A DNA stretch of 51,146 bases, taken from an uncultured Sutterella sp. GTDB lineage: Bacteria; Pseudomonadota; Gammaproteobacteria; Burkholderiales; Burkholderiaceae_F. Shown here in pieces: positions 41,951-50,953 of this stretch. The stretch's first letter is position 1. Every line of letters begins with the position of its first letter. Where the stretch lies: positions 1-51,146 of the forward strand of contig CAJKMT010000007.1 of the NCBI GenBank assembly GCA_905201055.1. The letters are read 5' to 3'. The position numbers and the translations under genes are program-made. Under the pieces are notes generated by a model. It ran no database searches. It was given only the letters and a program-made list of their open reading frames with translations, and was not told the DNA's origin.

Positions 41951-42463
41951 TTATTTCAAAATACTTTGTTTGGCTTTTTCGTATTCTTGCTGAGACAACA
42001 GTCCCTTTTCGTACAGATCGGCCAAATCTTTCAATTCCTTCACGCGCATCTCTTCGTTGCCCGGATAATACACATTCTCTTCGCCCAGGGGATTTAAACC
42101 ATAGCGGTTCGCGCCGCGCTGGGAACCGATAAGACCGATCACCAAATAGGCGATGAATTCCACACCGGGAATAAAAAGAAGTATGGCCCAAAGGCCGCTT
42201 GCGTCAAAGTCATGCAGGCGGCGAACCGCAGCCGAAATAGTGCTGATTAAGGAAATCACTGTGAGTACAGCATAGATCTTGCCTGCTTCGAAAATCTCGG
42301 GGCTGGCGGTAGCATCCTGAATATCGAGCGACTGACCGGGCAGCATGGCAAACGTATACAAAAGATAAGGCACACCCAGGCGCACCAAAATCCAAAACGC
42401 AATGACCGCCCAAAAACGGCCTCGATTCATGCGGCCGGAAAATGAGAAAAAGAGTTTAAACAT
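41951..42463 (-). CDS. DUF805 membrane protein with C-terminal SHOCT-like domain
   Basis: The 170-residue protein starts FKLFFSFSGRMNRGRFWAVI (2-21), the DUF805 opening with its R-x-x-R-x-x-FW pattern. Four hydrophobic segments follow, ending at VEFIAYLVIGLIGSQRGANR (about 101-120). The last 30 residues (VKELKDLADLYEKGLLSQQE onward, about 137-170) form a SHOCT motif, a short oligomerisation helix pair. It is an inner-membrane protein of unknown function. It lies nine bases from slyD, so the two are probably co-transcribed. Confidence 0.82.
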   Translation of the reverse strand: MFKLFFSFSGRMNRGRFWAVIAFWILVRLGVPYLLYTFAMLPGQSLDIQDATASPEIFEAGKIYAVLTVISLISTISAAVRRLHDFDASGLWAILLFIPGVEFIAYLVIGLIGSQRGANRYGLNPLGEENVYYPGNEEMRVKELKDLADLYEKGLLSQQEYEKAKQSILK

Positions 42464-42546
42464 TATTTCGCTCTTTAAAAGAGAAAAGGGAGTGCGGAAA
42501 ACTTTTCTCCACGCTCCCCTGTTTTACACCGATCCGTACGGTGCTG

Positions 42547-43713
42547 TTACTTCGTCTGTTCGCTCAGCAACGTGAGAATTCTGGGCGCCACACCGGTTTG
42601 GTCGGCCTTGCCGTCCGGACCCAACACATGCACACGGCATTCGGTGTCAGACAAGCGCTGCAGATAAATCACGTACTGCGGGGCTTCCACCGGTTTGGTG
42701 TTGCCGAAAGCATTACTCCAGAAACCTTGTTCGGAGCGCTTTTGCTCTTCGTATTCCTGGTCAAGGTAGCGCACGAGGAAGAAGCCGCGTGAGCGGTCAC
42801 GGTCTTCAACCGTAAAGCCCATGCGGTCGATGGCCAAAGCCACACGGCGCCAGGCGCGTTCAAAGTCTTCCTTGATGAAGATGCTGGTGGCTACGCCTTC
42901 GGCATCCTGTTCAAGCTGGCTGATTGCCTCTTCGGCCTGATAGCTCGTCAACTTTTGAACTTCAGCTTCATGTTCAGCGGCGCTCTTTTTCACCGCTTCA
43001 GGATTAAATTCCTGGTTGATGCGCTGAGCCAGGCGGGTGAGCATTTCGGCTTCCATTTCCGGATCACTCGGACCGGGCTGCCAAACGGTAGTTTCGTTAT
43101 CGCCGCCCATGCTCTTAACCACTTCAACCATCGCGCGGTGCGTCACAAAGATGTCGGAGCCGCCTGTGGCAGAGCGTTCGATACGGGCACGGTACTGATC
43201 GCGCTCACCCGTTGAATAAACCAAGTCGACGATACGGCCCAAGGTGCCGCGAATAATATCCTGCGGAAGTTTGGCGCGGTTTTCAGCCCAGTTGGTTTCC
43301 ATCACACCGGTTGCCGCATCCTGACGGGAAAGGGACAAACCGACCGTGGTCCAGAAGTCCTGCATCACAGGCCAAACGATTTCGGGAGCGAGGTCCACGT
43401 GAATCCAGCGATCGTTGCCGTCACGGATAATTTTTGCGACTTCACCCTGAGGCAGCACCAGCTGAGCGTTTTGATTGGCGCCCTGAGCATTACCCTGAGC
43501 CTGTTGGCTTGCGTAAATCACCTGTTGGCGGCTCGGCACAGCGTAGCGGTCAGATCCCGGAACTGAGGACAAATCCGGCGGGATTTCCAACGGGGCACGA
43601 GAATCACTCGTTTCGTATTGAATGCGGTCTTGGCCAAAGTCAAAGCTCGAGCAAGCGGCCAAAGCCATCGGCAACGCGACCACCAAACCCGTACGGACTA
43701 TTTTTTTCATCAT
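42547..43713 (-). CDS. bamC: Outer-membrane assembly lipoprotein BamC
   Basis: A GTG at 43734 is in frame, but ATG 43713 gives a proper lipoprotein signal: MMKKIVRTGLVVALPMALAA followed by Cys (lipobox LAAC). The mature protein of about 368 residues has the unstructured BamC/NlpB N-terminal segment (SRAPLEIPPDLSSVPGSDRY) that binds BamD. Two helix-grip domains follow, about 100-215 (RWIHVDLAPEIVWPVMQDFW) and 275-385 (FIKEDFERAWRRVALAIDRM). It works with BamABDE in inserting outer-membrane beta-barrels. In many relatives dapA precedes bamC; here no dapA is adjacent. Confidence 0.9.
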   Translation of the reverse strand: MMKKIVRTGLVVALPMALAACSSFDFGQDRIQYETSDSRAPLEIPPDLSSVPGSDRYAVPSRQQVIYASQQAQGNAQGANQNAQLVLPQGEVAKIIRDGNDRWIHVDLAPEIVWPVMQDFWTTVGLSLSRQDAATGVMETNWAENRAKLPQDIIRGTLGRIVDLVYSTGERDQYRARIERSATGGSDIFVTHRAMVEVVKSMGGDNETTVWQPGPSDPEMEAEMLTRLAQRINQEFNPEAVKKSAAEHEAEVQKLTSYQAEEAISQLEQDAEGVATSIFIKEDFERAWRRVALAIDRMGFTVEDRDRSRGFFLVRYLDQEYEEQKRSEQGFWSNAFGNTKPVEAPQYVIYLQRLSDTECRVHVLGPDGKADQTGVAPRILTLLSEQTK

Positions 43714-43837
43714 TTTGTGTTCACTCACTCGCACGCCGATTGATTAGGCGCGCCGTTACATCAAATTAACTCGGTTATTGTACCGATTTCAGCCTATCTG
43801 TGGGAGATAAGACATGTTTGCAAATTGAAACAAATCA

Positions 43838-44485
43838 TCAAAGCAGTGCCCAGGTTAAAAGGCGTCTTGCTGTCCAGACAAAGGGATGCATGAAATAAGT
43901 CAAAAATCCCGACAGAATCAGTACCACCAAAATCACCATGCCGTAGCGCTCGATTTCGGAAAATTTCACCGCCGCCTCATAAGGCAGCAGCATCGTCACA
44001 ATGCGGCCCCCATCCAGTGGCGGCAGGGGCAAAAGATTAAACGCCATGAGGTAAAAGTTCACCATGACGCCTGCCACTGTCAGATCAAGAAGCGACTGCG
44101 TCAAAAACCCCGTCCAGATAAACACCTTTAAGAGCAAAAGCCAAATAAAGGCCTGCAGGAGATTGCTTGCGGGCCCCGCGAGCGCCACCATAAACATCCC
44201 CTGACGAAAGGGCGTGAGGTTACGGGTATTGACCGGCACTGGCTTAGCCCACCCCAAAAGCACGCCGCCCAAACCCGTCATGGCCGAGCCCAGCAACAAT
44301 ATGCCCGGCACAATAATGGTGCCGACCAAATCAATATGCGGAATGGGATTTAAGGTCACACGCCCGAGCATTGAAGCCGTCATGTCACCATAGCGGCGGG
44401 CCATCCACCCGTGGGCAGATTCGTGCATGGTGATGGCGAAAATCAAAGGAATCGCGTACACCGCGATATCGTAAAGATGATGCAT
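43838..44485 (-). CDS. Site-2 protease family (M50) membrane metalloprotease
   Basis: The product is 215 residues with five to six membrane segments. The zinc motif HESAH (HExxH) occupies residues 21-25 in the first helix, and the second ligand motif is NLLPLPPLDGGRI (about 151-163, LDGG). The family cleaves substrates within the membrane; this short form, lacking PDZ or CBS domains, is widespread next to PHP-domain genes in proteobacteria. It starts two bases after the PHP gene, so both are translated from one message. Substrates are unknown. Confidence 0.88.
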   Translation of the reverse strand: MHHLYDIAVYAIPLIFAITMHESAHGWMARRYGDMTASMLGRVTLNPIPHIDLVGTIIVPGILLLGSAMTGLGGVLLGWAKPVPVNTRNLTPFRQGMFMVALAGPASNLLQAFIWLLLLKVFIWTGFLTQSLLDLTVAGVMVNFYLMAFNLLPLPPLDGGRIVTMLLPYEAAVKFSEIERYGMVILVVLILSGFLTYFMHPFVWTARRLLTWALL

Positions 44486-44487
44486 GA

Positions 44488-45324
44488 TCAGCGATCTTTC
44501 AATAATTGCAAAACTGTGGGTAAGTAATCAGGCAGCGGCTCCTGCATTCCGGGCTCGGGTCTGCCCGGTTTAAAGCCATGAAAATCGCTCCCGGTACTTG
44601 CCAAAAAGCCCATATTCAAAGCCACGCGGGTGTAGCGCTCATTTTCTGCCTCAAAGTGGCTGCCCGTGGTGACTTCGATGGCGTCGCCCCCCAACGCTTT
44701 AAATTCTTCCAACAAATCAATCGTGCTCAATGGCGGCTCAAATGAGTAGCGCCCCGGGTGCGCCATCACGGCAACACCCCCCGTTTCACGGATAAAGTGC
44801 ATGGCTTCAGGCAAACTCATCCACTCGGTTTTCACGCAGGCCGGGCCGTTATCTTTGAGGTATTTATCAAAAGCCTCGTCTTCCGTGCCGACGGTTCCTC
44901 TTTGCACAAGGGCCAGCGCAAAGTGCCTGCGTGAAAGGTTGAGCTTATTGCCCGCTAATTCAAGAGCCTGCTCATAGGTGTTATAAATTCCCATCGCGTC
45001 AAATTTCGCCGTGATCGCCCGAGCCCGCGCGTCACGCTGGCGGCTCAGTTTTTCCGACAATTCCCGGTAAGGTTCAAAGTCCCTGGGACCGAGGCTTACC
45101 ACATGAATAGTTTTGCCGCCCCAGGCAACGGAAAGCTCCACTCCGTCGATAAAGCGCATGCCGAGTTTTTCCGCTTCGCATCGCGCCTCTTTGAGGCCCG
45201 CCACCGTATCGTGATCGGTCAGAGCCATCACTTCGACTCCGTTGGCGTGAGCCTTTCGGACCACCTCCGCAGGAGAAAACACCCCGTCACTCGCGCTCGA
45301 GTGAACATGTAAATCCATTCTCAT
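44488..45324 (-). CDS. rnm: PHP-domain 3',5'-nucleoside bisphosphate phosphatase / 5'-3' exoribonuclease
   Basis: The 278-residue PHP metalloenzyme begins MDLHVHSSASDG (3-14) with the HxH pair, then VMALTDHDTVAGL (about 34-46). The rest of the trinuclear metal site appears as GVAVMAHPGRYS (about 192-203), EVTTGSHF and the C-terminal STGSDFHGFKPG (about 252-263). The E. coli relative (YciV/TrpH/Rnm) hydrolyses 3',5'-bisphosphonucleotides and trims the 5' ends of 5S and 23S rRNA. It is divergent from the gamma-carbonic anhydrase gene over 60 bases. Confidence 0.88.
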   Translation of the reverse strand: MRMDLHVHSSASDGVFSPAEVVRKAHANGVEVMALTDHDTVAGLKEARCEAEKLGMRFIDGVELSVAWGGKTIHVVSLGPRDFEPYRELSEKLSRQRDARARAITAKFDAMGIYNTYEQALELAGNKLNLSRRHFALALVQRGTVGTEDEAFDKYLKDNGPACVKTEWMSLPEAMHFIRETGGVAVMAHPGRYSFEPPLSTIDLLEEFKALGGDAIEVTTGSHFEAENERYTRVALNMGFLASTGSDFHGFKPGRPEPGMQEPLPDYLPTVLQLLKDR

Positions 45325-45384
45325 TTCAAAATCTAAACCCGTTACAATTCAACCTTTAACTTTAAATGATTTGACGCGTAATAG

Positions 45385-45909
45385 ATGGCTATTTTTTCAA
45401 TTTCTGACAGAATTCCGCGCATTGCTGCCACGGCCTATGTCGACGAAGTGGCAACCGTTACCGCCGACGTCACCCTTGGGAACAACGTCAGTGTGTGGCC
45501 GGGTGCCTCGATAAGAGGCGATGAAGCGGCTATCGAAGTACAGGAAGGCAGCAACATTCAGGATAACGCCGTGATTCACACCGATCCCGGCAAGCCCTGC
45601 CGCGTCGGACGCAATGTCACAGTGGGACACGGAGCCATTTTGCACGGCTGCACAATCGGTGACGAAAGCCTCATCGGTATGGGCGCGGTGATTCTTAACG
45701 GCACGGTGATCGGCAAACAGACGCTTGTGGGCGCGGGCACTCTCATTGCCGAAAACAAAACTTTCCCTGACGGCGTTTTGATTCTCGGCCGACCCGGCCG
45801 CATTGTGCGAGAATTAACAGCCGAAGAAAAAATAAAAATTCGCGACAATGCCCGCGAGTACGTTGAACAAAAAATTCGTTATCAAACCGAGAAAAAGCGA
45901 ATCGGTTAA
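45385..45909 (+). CDS. Gamma-type carbonic anhydrase family protein (YrdA-like)
   Basis: This 174-residue protein forms a left-handed beta-helix of hexapeptide repeats (from about residue 15 to 130). The three zinc-ligand histidines of the family are in place: H65 (VIHTD), H82 (VGHGA) and H87 (LHGCTIG). It ends with a helix (ELTAEEKIKIRDNAREYVEQ, about 145-164). Family members bind zinc or iron as trimers, and many YrdA-type proteins show weak or no carbonic anhydrase activity. It lies 12 bases upstream of hslO, so they are likely co-transcribed. Confidence 0.88.
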   Translation: MAIFSISDRIPRIAATAYVDEVATVTADVTLGNNVSVWPGASIRGDEAAIEVQEGSNIQDNAVIHTDPGKPCRVGRNVTVGHGAILHGCTIGDESLIGMGAVILNGTVIGKQTLVGAGTLIAENKTFPDGVLILGRPGRIVRELTAEEKIKIRDNAREYVEQKIRYQTEKKRIG

Positions 45910-45921
45910 AGCAGGAAGAAT

Positions 45922-46827
45922 ATGACTGGACAAGACACTCTGAGCAAATTCATTTTCAAACACACACCCATGAAGGGCGGTGCGGTGAAACTCACCACCG
46001 CCTGGAAAGCGATGAGACACTATCAGCAGTGGCCTTTGAGCGTCACACGCCTTGTCGGCGAGATGACTGCGGGATCCATTCTGCTGGCAAGCTCTCTGAA
46101 ATTTGAAGGATCGCTCATCATGCAGGTTCAGGGCGACGGCCCCGTGCGGCTTGCAATTGTTGAAGTCAGAAACGGTCTTTTGGTGCGCGCCACGGTCAAA
46201 ATGAATGAGACGGAAGCTGTTGATGACGCCATGGGATTAAAAGCTCTTGTTAACGCTCATGGAAAAGGACGCTGCGCCATCATGCTCGATCCGAAAGACC
46301 GCCGCGACGGTGAGCCACTCTACCAAGGCGTGGTGCCTTTGACCGGTGAAACAGTAGCTGACGCGCTCATGGGTTATATGCAGCAGTCTGAGCAAATTCA
46401 CACGAAACTGTGGCTTGCGGCCGACGAAGAAAGCGCCGCCGGACTCATGCTTCAGCAGATGCCCGACTTTGGCGGCAAAGATGAAGAACTCAAAAATGAT
46501 GATGACAGCGTGAATCGTATCGAAACACTGGCAGCCACCATCACCGACGAGGAGCTTCTGACCCTTACCCCGCAGGAAGTCACCCATCGGCTATTCTGGG
46601 AAGAAGCGCCTGAGTATTTTGAGCCGCTCGAACCCAAATTTGCCTGCACGTGCTCAAGAGAAAAAATCGAGGCGATGATCAGAAACCTGGGTGAAGTCGA
46701 AGCGCTTCAGATTGTTAAAGATGAAGGAAAACTTGAAGTAACATGCGACTTTTGCGGCCGCACCGAAAGCTTCAGCGCTGAAGATATTGTGAAACTTTTT
46801 GATAACGGCAGCGTGACTAAAAACTGA
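45922..46827 (+). CDS. hslO: Redox-regulated chaperone Hsp33
   Basis: The product has 301 residues, with an N-terminal substrate-binding domain (about 1-190; MTAGSILLASSLKFEGSLIM and VQGDGPVRL are typical) and a C-terminal redox switch. The four zinc cysteines are in ACTCS (CxC, about 240-242) and TCDFCG (CxxC, about 274-277). Oxidation releases zinc and activates the holdase. A redox chaperone fits an organism that meets oxygen or bile stress only occasionally. The next ORF begins three bases after its stop. Confidence 0.93.
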   Translation: MTGQDTLSKFIFKHTPMKGGAVKLTTAWKAMRHYQQWPLSVTRLVGEMTAGSILLASSLKFEGSLIMQVQGDGPVRLAIVEVRNGLLVRATVKMNETEAVDDAMGLKALVNAHGKGRCAIMLDPKDRRDGEPLYQGVVPLTGETVADALMGYMQQSEQIHTKLWLAADEESAAGLMLQQMPDFGGKDEELKNDDDSVNRIETLAATITDEELLTLTPQEVTHRLFWEEAPEYFEPLEPKFACTCSREKIEAMIRNLGEVEALQIVKDEGKLEVTCDFCGRTESFSAEDIVKLFDNGSVTKN

Positions 46828-46830
46828 GAA

Positions 46831-47811
46831 ATGAAAACCGTATTTAAAACCTGTGTAAACAATAATGTAATGGGCTTTGACCATGAGGGACTCAAAGGCG
46901 GCTTTTATTTGACAGGCTCCCCGATTCTCGCCACTTTAAATGGTCCATACCCGATCCGTAACCTCTCTGAAAAAGAGGCGTTAGAAAAGGTTCGGGCAAT
47001 CACCGATGACTTTTTGGAAGTGACAGGCACAAAAGAGGGACTCATCACCTGGGTATACAAACTCATCCTCGAGGGCGAGTGCATTATTTACTCTGTCAAT
47101 ATCAATGCGGCCACCCGTGAAGTGGCGGTGACGCATCAAAACTTAAAGGATGTGCTGGATTCGTTCTTACCCCAACAGGTCAAAGGCGGAGAAGAAGTGG
47201 ACGGCTTTTTCATCAAGTCTGACGGAAAGAAAGTCTGGGCATTTCAACCGGTGGAACACTTCCTTCTCTGTTTGGTCCCTGATGAACAGTACTCTTCGAT
47301 AAACGTGCGTGTCTATCAGGCCGATTCGACTGTGGCCGAATTAATTGAGCATGACCATCATGAATTGCTTGAATTTTTCATGAATAAGGTTCTGCCGAAA
47401 ATCTCCGAGCGCTATCCGCAGCTCAGTCCCATGAATCAGGCAAAAAATACCGATCCGGAAAAGCTTTTCGAGGAACTCGTCTCGCTTTTGGAAAACCCCG
47501 AGATGCGTATGCCCAAACGTGAAGTGACGCTTGAACTCACGGGACAGCCGCCCGTCACCCTGAAGCTCTCACATCTTTTCGGTTTCCGTGCAATCAAAGA
47601 CGACGAAAAGACAAGCGAGCATCTGACGATTTACCACGACGGTCAGCATTTCTTACTCTATACGGTCACTCCGTCAGAGGATGGCAGTAAACCGCCCATG
47701 ATGACGCTCGAGCAAATTACACCGGAGCAAATTGTGGATCTGGCGCGTCGAATGGTTTGGGGGCAATCCCAAGCCGACGAGGTGTTGCGAACGCAAAAGT
47801 GGATCAACTGA
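46831..47811 (+). CDS. Protein of unknown function, translationally coupled to hslO
   Basis: The product is 326 residues, soluble, with no signal peptide, membrane helix or known motif that I recognise. Alternating beta-like stretches (ECIIYSVNINAATREVAVTH, about 90-109; KKVWAFQPVEHFLLCLVPDE, about 130-149) suggest repeated alpha/beta modules. A later segment (REVTLELTGQPPVTLKLSHL, about 230-249) looks like a second domain. A cluster of His/Asp/Glu (ELIEHDHHELLEFF, about 170-183) could bind a metal, but this is weak. It starts three bases after hslO, so it is translated from the same message. It is followed by a bidirectional terminator. It may be restricted to this bacterial family. Confidence 0.7.
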   Translation: MKTVFKTCVNNNVMGFDHEGLKGGFYLTGSPILATLNGPYPIRNLSEKEALEKVRAITDDFLEVTGTKEGLITWVYKLILEGECIIYSVNINAATREVAVTHQNLKDVLDSFLPQQVKGGEEVDGFFIKSDGKKVWAFQPVEHFLLCLVPDEQYSSINVRVYQADSTVAELIEHDHHELLEFFMNKVLPKISERYPQLSPMNQAKNTDPEKLFEELVSLLENPEMRMPKREVTLELTGQPPVTLKLSHLFGFRAIKDDEKTSEHLTIYHDGQHFLLYTVTPSEDGSKPPMMTLEQITPEQIVDLARRMVWGQSQADEVLRTQKWIN

Positions 47812-47818
47812 TGAAAGC

Positions 47819-47840
47819 GGCCCGCCTAAGCGGGCCTTTC
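47819..47840. terminator. Bidirectional terminator between convergent genes
   Basis: GGCCCGC (47819-47825) and GCGGGCC (47830-47836) form a perfect 7-bp stem with a CTAA loop. The plus-strand tail is TTTC and the minus-strand tail is GCTTTC. Confidence 0.75.
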
Positions 47841-47858
47841 ATTTGGAAAAACGGAAAC

Positions 47859-49055
47859 TTAACCTTTCATGCGATTGAGGGCAATGGACGCCATCACCGC
47901 CGCACCGGTAGCAATCGCTTTGTCGTTGAAATCGAATCGCTCATTGTGTACCGGCGCATTGTGTTCGGCGTCTTTCATCCCGAGCCTGAAAAGGCAGCCC
48001 GGGCGCTCTAAAAGCATGAAGGAGAAATCTTCACCGCCCATCGTGCGCGGGAATTCGCCGACATTTTCAGCTCCCAAGACCTCTTCTGCGATGCGCTTAG
48101 CCTCAGCCACTTCGTTCGGTGTGTTGTACATTGCCGGGTACAGCCGAATATATTTCGCCTCAGCCTTCATACCATACGTCTGAGCAATGCCGTCGGCGAT
48201 TTCATGAATGCGGCGGTCAATCAAATCCCGCACTTCAGGTTCATAGGAGCGGGCCGTGCCGCGGATCAATGACTTTTGAGGCACCACGCTCGTTCCGTCG
48301 GGATCACCCGACTGCGCGCAGCAAACAGAAACCACAGCGCAAAGATTGGGATCGGTGTTTCGCGAAACCACGGTCTGCAGTGCAAGAATCGCTTCTGCCA
48401 TGGCAATCACGGGGTCTTTCACAAAGTGAGGACGCGAGCCGTGTCCGCCCTTGCCGTCAAAGGTAATTTCAAAAATATCGGCATTGGCTGTGGCGTACCC
48501 CGAAACGAAACCCAACTTACCCACTTCAATGCCGGGCTCTGCGTGCAGGGCGTAAAACTCGTCAATCCCAAAGCGCTCCACAAGCCCATCTTCGATCATA
48601 TGGCGCGCGCCGGCGAAACCTTCTTCACCGGGCTGAAAAATAGCCACGAGGGTACCTGCGAAATGACGGTGCTGCATGAAGTACTTCACCACTGCTAAGA
48701 GCGTTGCCACATGTCCGTCATGACCGCAGGCGTGCATGTGTTTGGCGCGGCAGCTTGCGTATGGAGCACCGGTATTTTCATTTAAAGGCAGCGCATCACT
48801 ATCGGCTCTGAGACCGATTGTGCGCCCGGGCTCATCACCCTTGATCACACAAACGATGCCTGCCACATCGGCTCCGCCCACGCGCGTAGTAATGTCTTCG
48901 CACCCGAAACTCTTTAAGGCTTCGAGAATTGTTTTTTCAGTTTGCGTGAGATTAAGACCGATTTCGGGGTATTGATGAATAACGTGTCGGATTTTCGCGG
49001 CCGCTTCGGCGCATTCGGCCATCTCCTGCGGCTTCACGATAAGATGTTCACTCAT
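47859..49055 (-). CDS. M20D amidohydrolase (hippurate / N-acyl amino acid hydrolase type)
   Basis: This is a 398-residue cytoplasmic metallohydrolase. Motifs in order are HQYPEIGLNLTQTE (about 27-40), IGLRADSDALPLNE (about 80-93), HMHACGHDGHVATLL (about 106-120), FQPGEEGFAGARHM (about 140-153), GKGGHGSRPHFVKDP (about 197-211) and TMGGEDFSFML (about 343-353). These fit the HipO/IAA-amino-acid hydrolase branch, which removes acyl groups from amino acids, peptides or conjugates. ATG 49055 overlaps the first of three copies of a 9-bp inverted-repeat element, which suggests dedicated regulation. The substrate is not determinable. Confidence 0.85.
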   Translation of the reverse strand: MSEHLIVKPQEMAECAEAAAKIRHVIHQYPEIGLNLTQTEKTILEALKSFGCEDITTRVGGADVAGIVCVIKGDEPGRTIGLRADSDALPLNENTGAPYASCRAKHMHACGHDGHVATLLAVVKYFMQHRHFAGTLVAIFQPGEEGFAGARHMIEDGLVERFGIDEFYALHAEPGIEVGKLGFVSGYATANADIFEITFDGKGGHGSRPHFVKDPVIAMAEAILALQTVVSRNTDPNLCAVVSVCCAQSGDPDGTSVVPQKSLIRGTARSYEPEVRDLIDRRIHEIADGIAQTYGMKAEAKYIRLYPAMYNTPNEVAEAKRIAEEVLGAENVGEFPRTMGGEDFSFMLLERPGCLFRLGMKDAEHNAPVHNERFDFNDKAIATGAAVMASIALNRMKG

Positions 49056-49103
49056 AACGAATCCTTTGCAAAAATGGCGGTTGATTCGTTATTTATAGCG
49101 AAT
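49054..49103. repeat. Three copies of a 9-bp operator-like element at the M20 start
   Basis: ATAACGAAT (49054-49062), its exact reverse complement ATTCGTTAT (49084-49092) and a one-mismatch copy ATAGCGAAT (49095-49103) lie in the leader of the M20D gene. The first copy overlaps its start codon, and the second and third make an imperfect palindrome. Confidence 0.55.
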
Positions 49104-49151
49104 AATTAAAAAAATCTTTGGGAAAAATTCGTCCGAGCTACGGCGTTTGAC

Positions 49152-49532
49152 CTAACGGACGGTTTCGCCTGCAGGCGGCGTCACGGGTGCCGGACGGTAA
49201 AGCGGATCATTGATAATGTCAGCCGGAATGGCATTGCCCGGCAGCACTTTTTGAGGCCGTTGAATACGAAAGAGCACTTCGCCGGGTCTGACCATATTGA
49301 GGTCGTGCCGGGCGCGCTCTTCAATGGCATCAGCCCCTCGGGAGAGCGACCGGACTTCAGCGGCCAACCGTTGGTTTTCTTCGAAGGTGAGCGCATTTTG
49401 CTCTTTGATGTCAGCGAGCTCCTCACTCAGAGACACCACCCGAACATACCCCCCTTGAACGCCGATTAAAGGCCAAAGCAGCAACAGCAGCATAAACAAC
49501 AAGATCTTGATGATCTTATCGGGCGTAATCAT
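49152..49532 (-). CDS. ftsB: Cell division protein FtsB
   Basis: The 126-residue bitopic protein has a short cytoplasmic tail and one membrane helix (ILLFMLLLLLWPLIGV, about 10-25). A coiled coil follows (SLSEELADIKEQNALTFEEN, about 34-53, then RLAAEVRSL) and a C-terminal periplasmic region (ARHDLNMVRPGEVLFRIQ, about 74-91) that carries the FtsB signature. FtsB joins FtsL and FtsQ at the divisome. It is 25 bases downstream of eno, the usual eno-ftsB order in proteobacteria. The Pro-rich tail of about 30 residues is longer than in E. coli (103 aa). Confidence 0.9.
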   Translation of the reverse strand: MITPDKIIKILLFMLLLLLWPLIGVQGGYVRVVSLSEELADIKEQNALTFEENQRLAAEVRSLSRGADAIEERARHDLNMVRPGEVLFRIQRPQKVLPGNAIPADIINDPLYRPAPVTPPAGETVR

Positions 49533-49557
49533 CAGCCTTGGCCTTACTTCAGTTCAA

Positions 49558-50850
49558 TTAGAACGACCATTCCTTGATGCAGTAGAAAGCATCACGGCCC
49601 GGATAAACGGCTTGGTCATCCAATTCTTCTTCAATGCGAAGCAGTTGGTTGTACTTGGCCATACGGTCGCTGCGGCTCATGGAACCGGTCTTGATTTGGC
49701 CGGCGTTCACGCCCACGGCCAAGTCAGCGATGAAGCTGTCTTCGGTTTCGCCGGAGCGGTGAGAAACCACCACGGAGTAACCGGCGCGCTTGGCCATTTC
49801 AATGGCAGCGAGCGTTTCGGTGAGAGAACCGATTTGGTTGACCTTAATCAGAATGGAATTGGCCACACCCTTTTGGATACCTTCGGCCAAAATCTTCGGA
49901 TTGGTCACAAAAAGATCGTCACCCACTAACTGAACGCGGCGGCCCAAAGCGTCGGTGAGCTTCTTCCAGCCTTCCCAGTCCACTTCAGCCATACCGTCTT
50001 CGATGGAGATGATCGGGTACTTGGCAACCCACCCTTCGAGAACCTTGATCCATTCGTCAGCCGTGTAGGTCTTGCCCTGACCCTTTTGAACGTACTTGCC
50101 GTCTTCATAGAATTCGCTGGCGGCACAGTCAAGACCGATAGCGATGTCCTTGCCCGGTTCGTAGCCGGCAGCCTTGATGGCTTCGATGATGAGTTCAATG
50201 GCTTCTTCGTGGCTGTCGATATTCGGGGCGAAACCGCCTTCATCACCCACAGCCGTGCTCATGCCGCGGCCGTTGATGATCTGCTTTAAGGCGTGGAACG
50301 TTTCAGCGCCGTAGCGCAAGGCTTCGTGGAAGCTCGGAGCGCCGAGCGGAATAATCATGAATTCCTGCAAGTCGAGGTTGTTGTTGGCGTGAGCGCCGCC
50401 GTTGATCACATTCATCATCGGCACAGGCATTTGCACGGCACCCATTCCGCCCAAGTAGCGGTAAAGGGGCAGACCGCTGTAGTTGGCAGCAGCGCGGGCG
50501 CAGGCCATGGAGACACCCAAAATGGCGTTGGCGCCGAAGTTGCTCTTATTTTCCGTGCCGTCGTCTTCGATCATTTGCGTATCGATTGAAGCCTGCTGCG
50601 TCACGTCAAAACCGATCAAAGCCGGCTGAATCTTGGCGTGGATGTTTTCCACGGCTTTCATCACGCCCTTGCCGCCGTAGCGGGAGTCCTTGTCGCGCAG
50701 CTCCAGCGCTTCACGGATACCGGTGGAGGCACCGGAGGGCACAGCAGCGCGGCCCATCACACCGCTGTCAAGGTAGACGTCGCATTCAACCGTGGGGTTG
50801 CCGCGGCTATCCAAAATTTCACGAGCGACGATGGCATTGATCGTAGACAT
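49558..50850 (-). CDS. eno: Enolase
   Basis: The 430-residue enzyme interconverts 2-phosphoglycerate and phosphoenolpyruvate with Mg2+. It starts STINAIVAREILDSRGNPTV (2-21), and VPSGASTGIREALELRD (about 37-53) contains the mobile loop. Metal ligands appear in IGLDCAASEFY, SIEDGMAE and QLVGDDLFVT. The catalytic lysine is in SILIKVNQIGSLTET (about 336-350), followed by SHRSGETEDSFIADLAVG (about 368-385), the enolase signature. It lies between kdsA and ftsB as in many betaproteobacteria and gammaproteobacteria. Confidence 0.97.
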   Translation of the reverse strand: MSTINAIVAREILDSRGNPTVECDVYLDSGVMGRAAVPSGASTGIREALELRDKDSRYGGKGVMKAVENIHAKIQPALIGFDVTQQASIDTQMIEDDGTENKSNFGANAILGVSMACARAAANYSGLPLYRYLGGMGAVQMPVPMMNVINGGAHANNNLDLQEFMIIPLGAPSFHEALRYGAETFHALKQIINGRGMSTAVGDEGGFAPNIDSHEEAIELIIEAIKAAGYEPGKDIAIGLDCAASEFYEDGKYVQKGQGKTYTADEWIKVLEGWVAKYPIISIEDGMAEVDWEGWKKLTDALGRRVQLVGDDLFVTNPKILAEGIQKGVANSILIKVNQIGSLTETLAAIEMAKRAGYSVVVSHRSGETEDSFIADLAVGVNAGQIKTGSMSRSDRMAKYNQLLRIEEELDDQAVYPGRDAFYCIKEWSF

Positions 50851-50953
50851 ATCGGAAGTTCCTCAAAAGAATGTTTGAACAGCCGCAACCCTGCGGCCGT
50901 ACTCATACAAAAATCGTTTGTTCGGCTCTCGCCGTTTATGGTCGCTATTGTAC

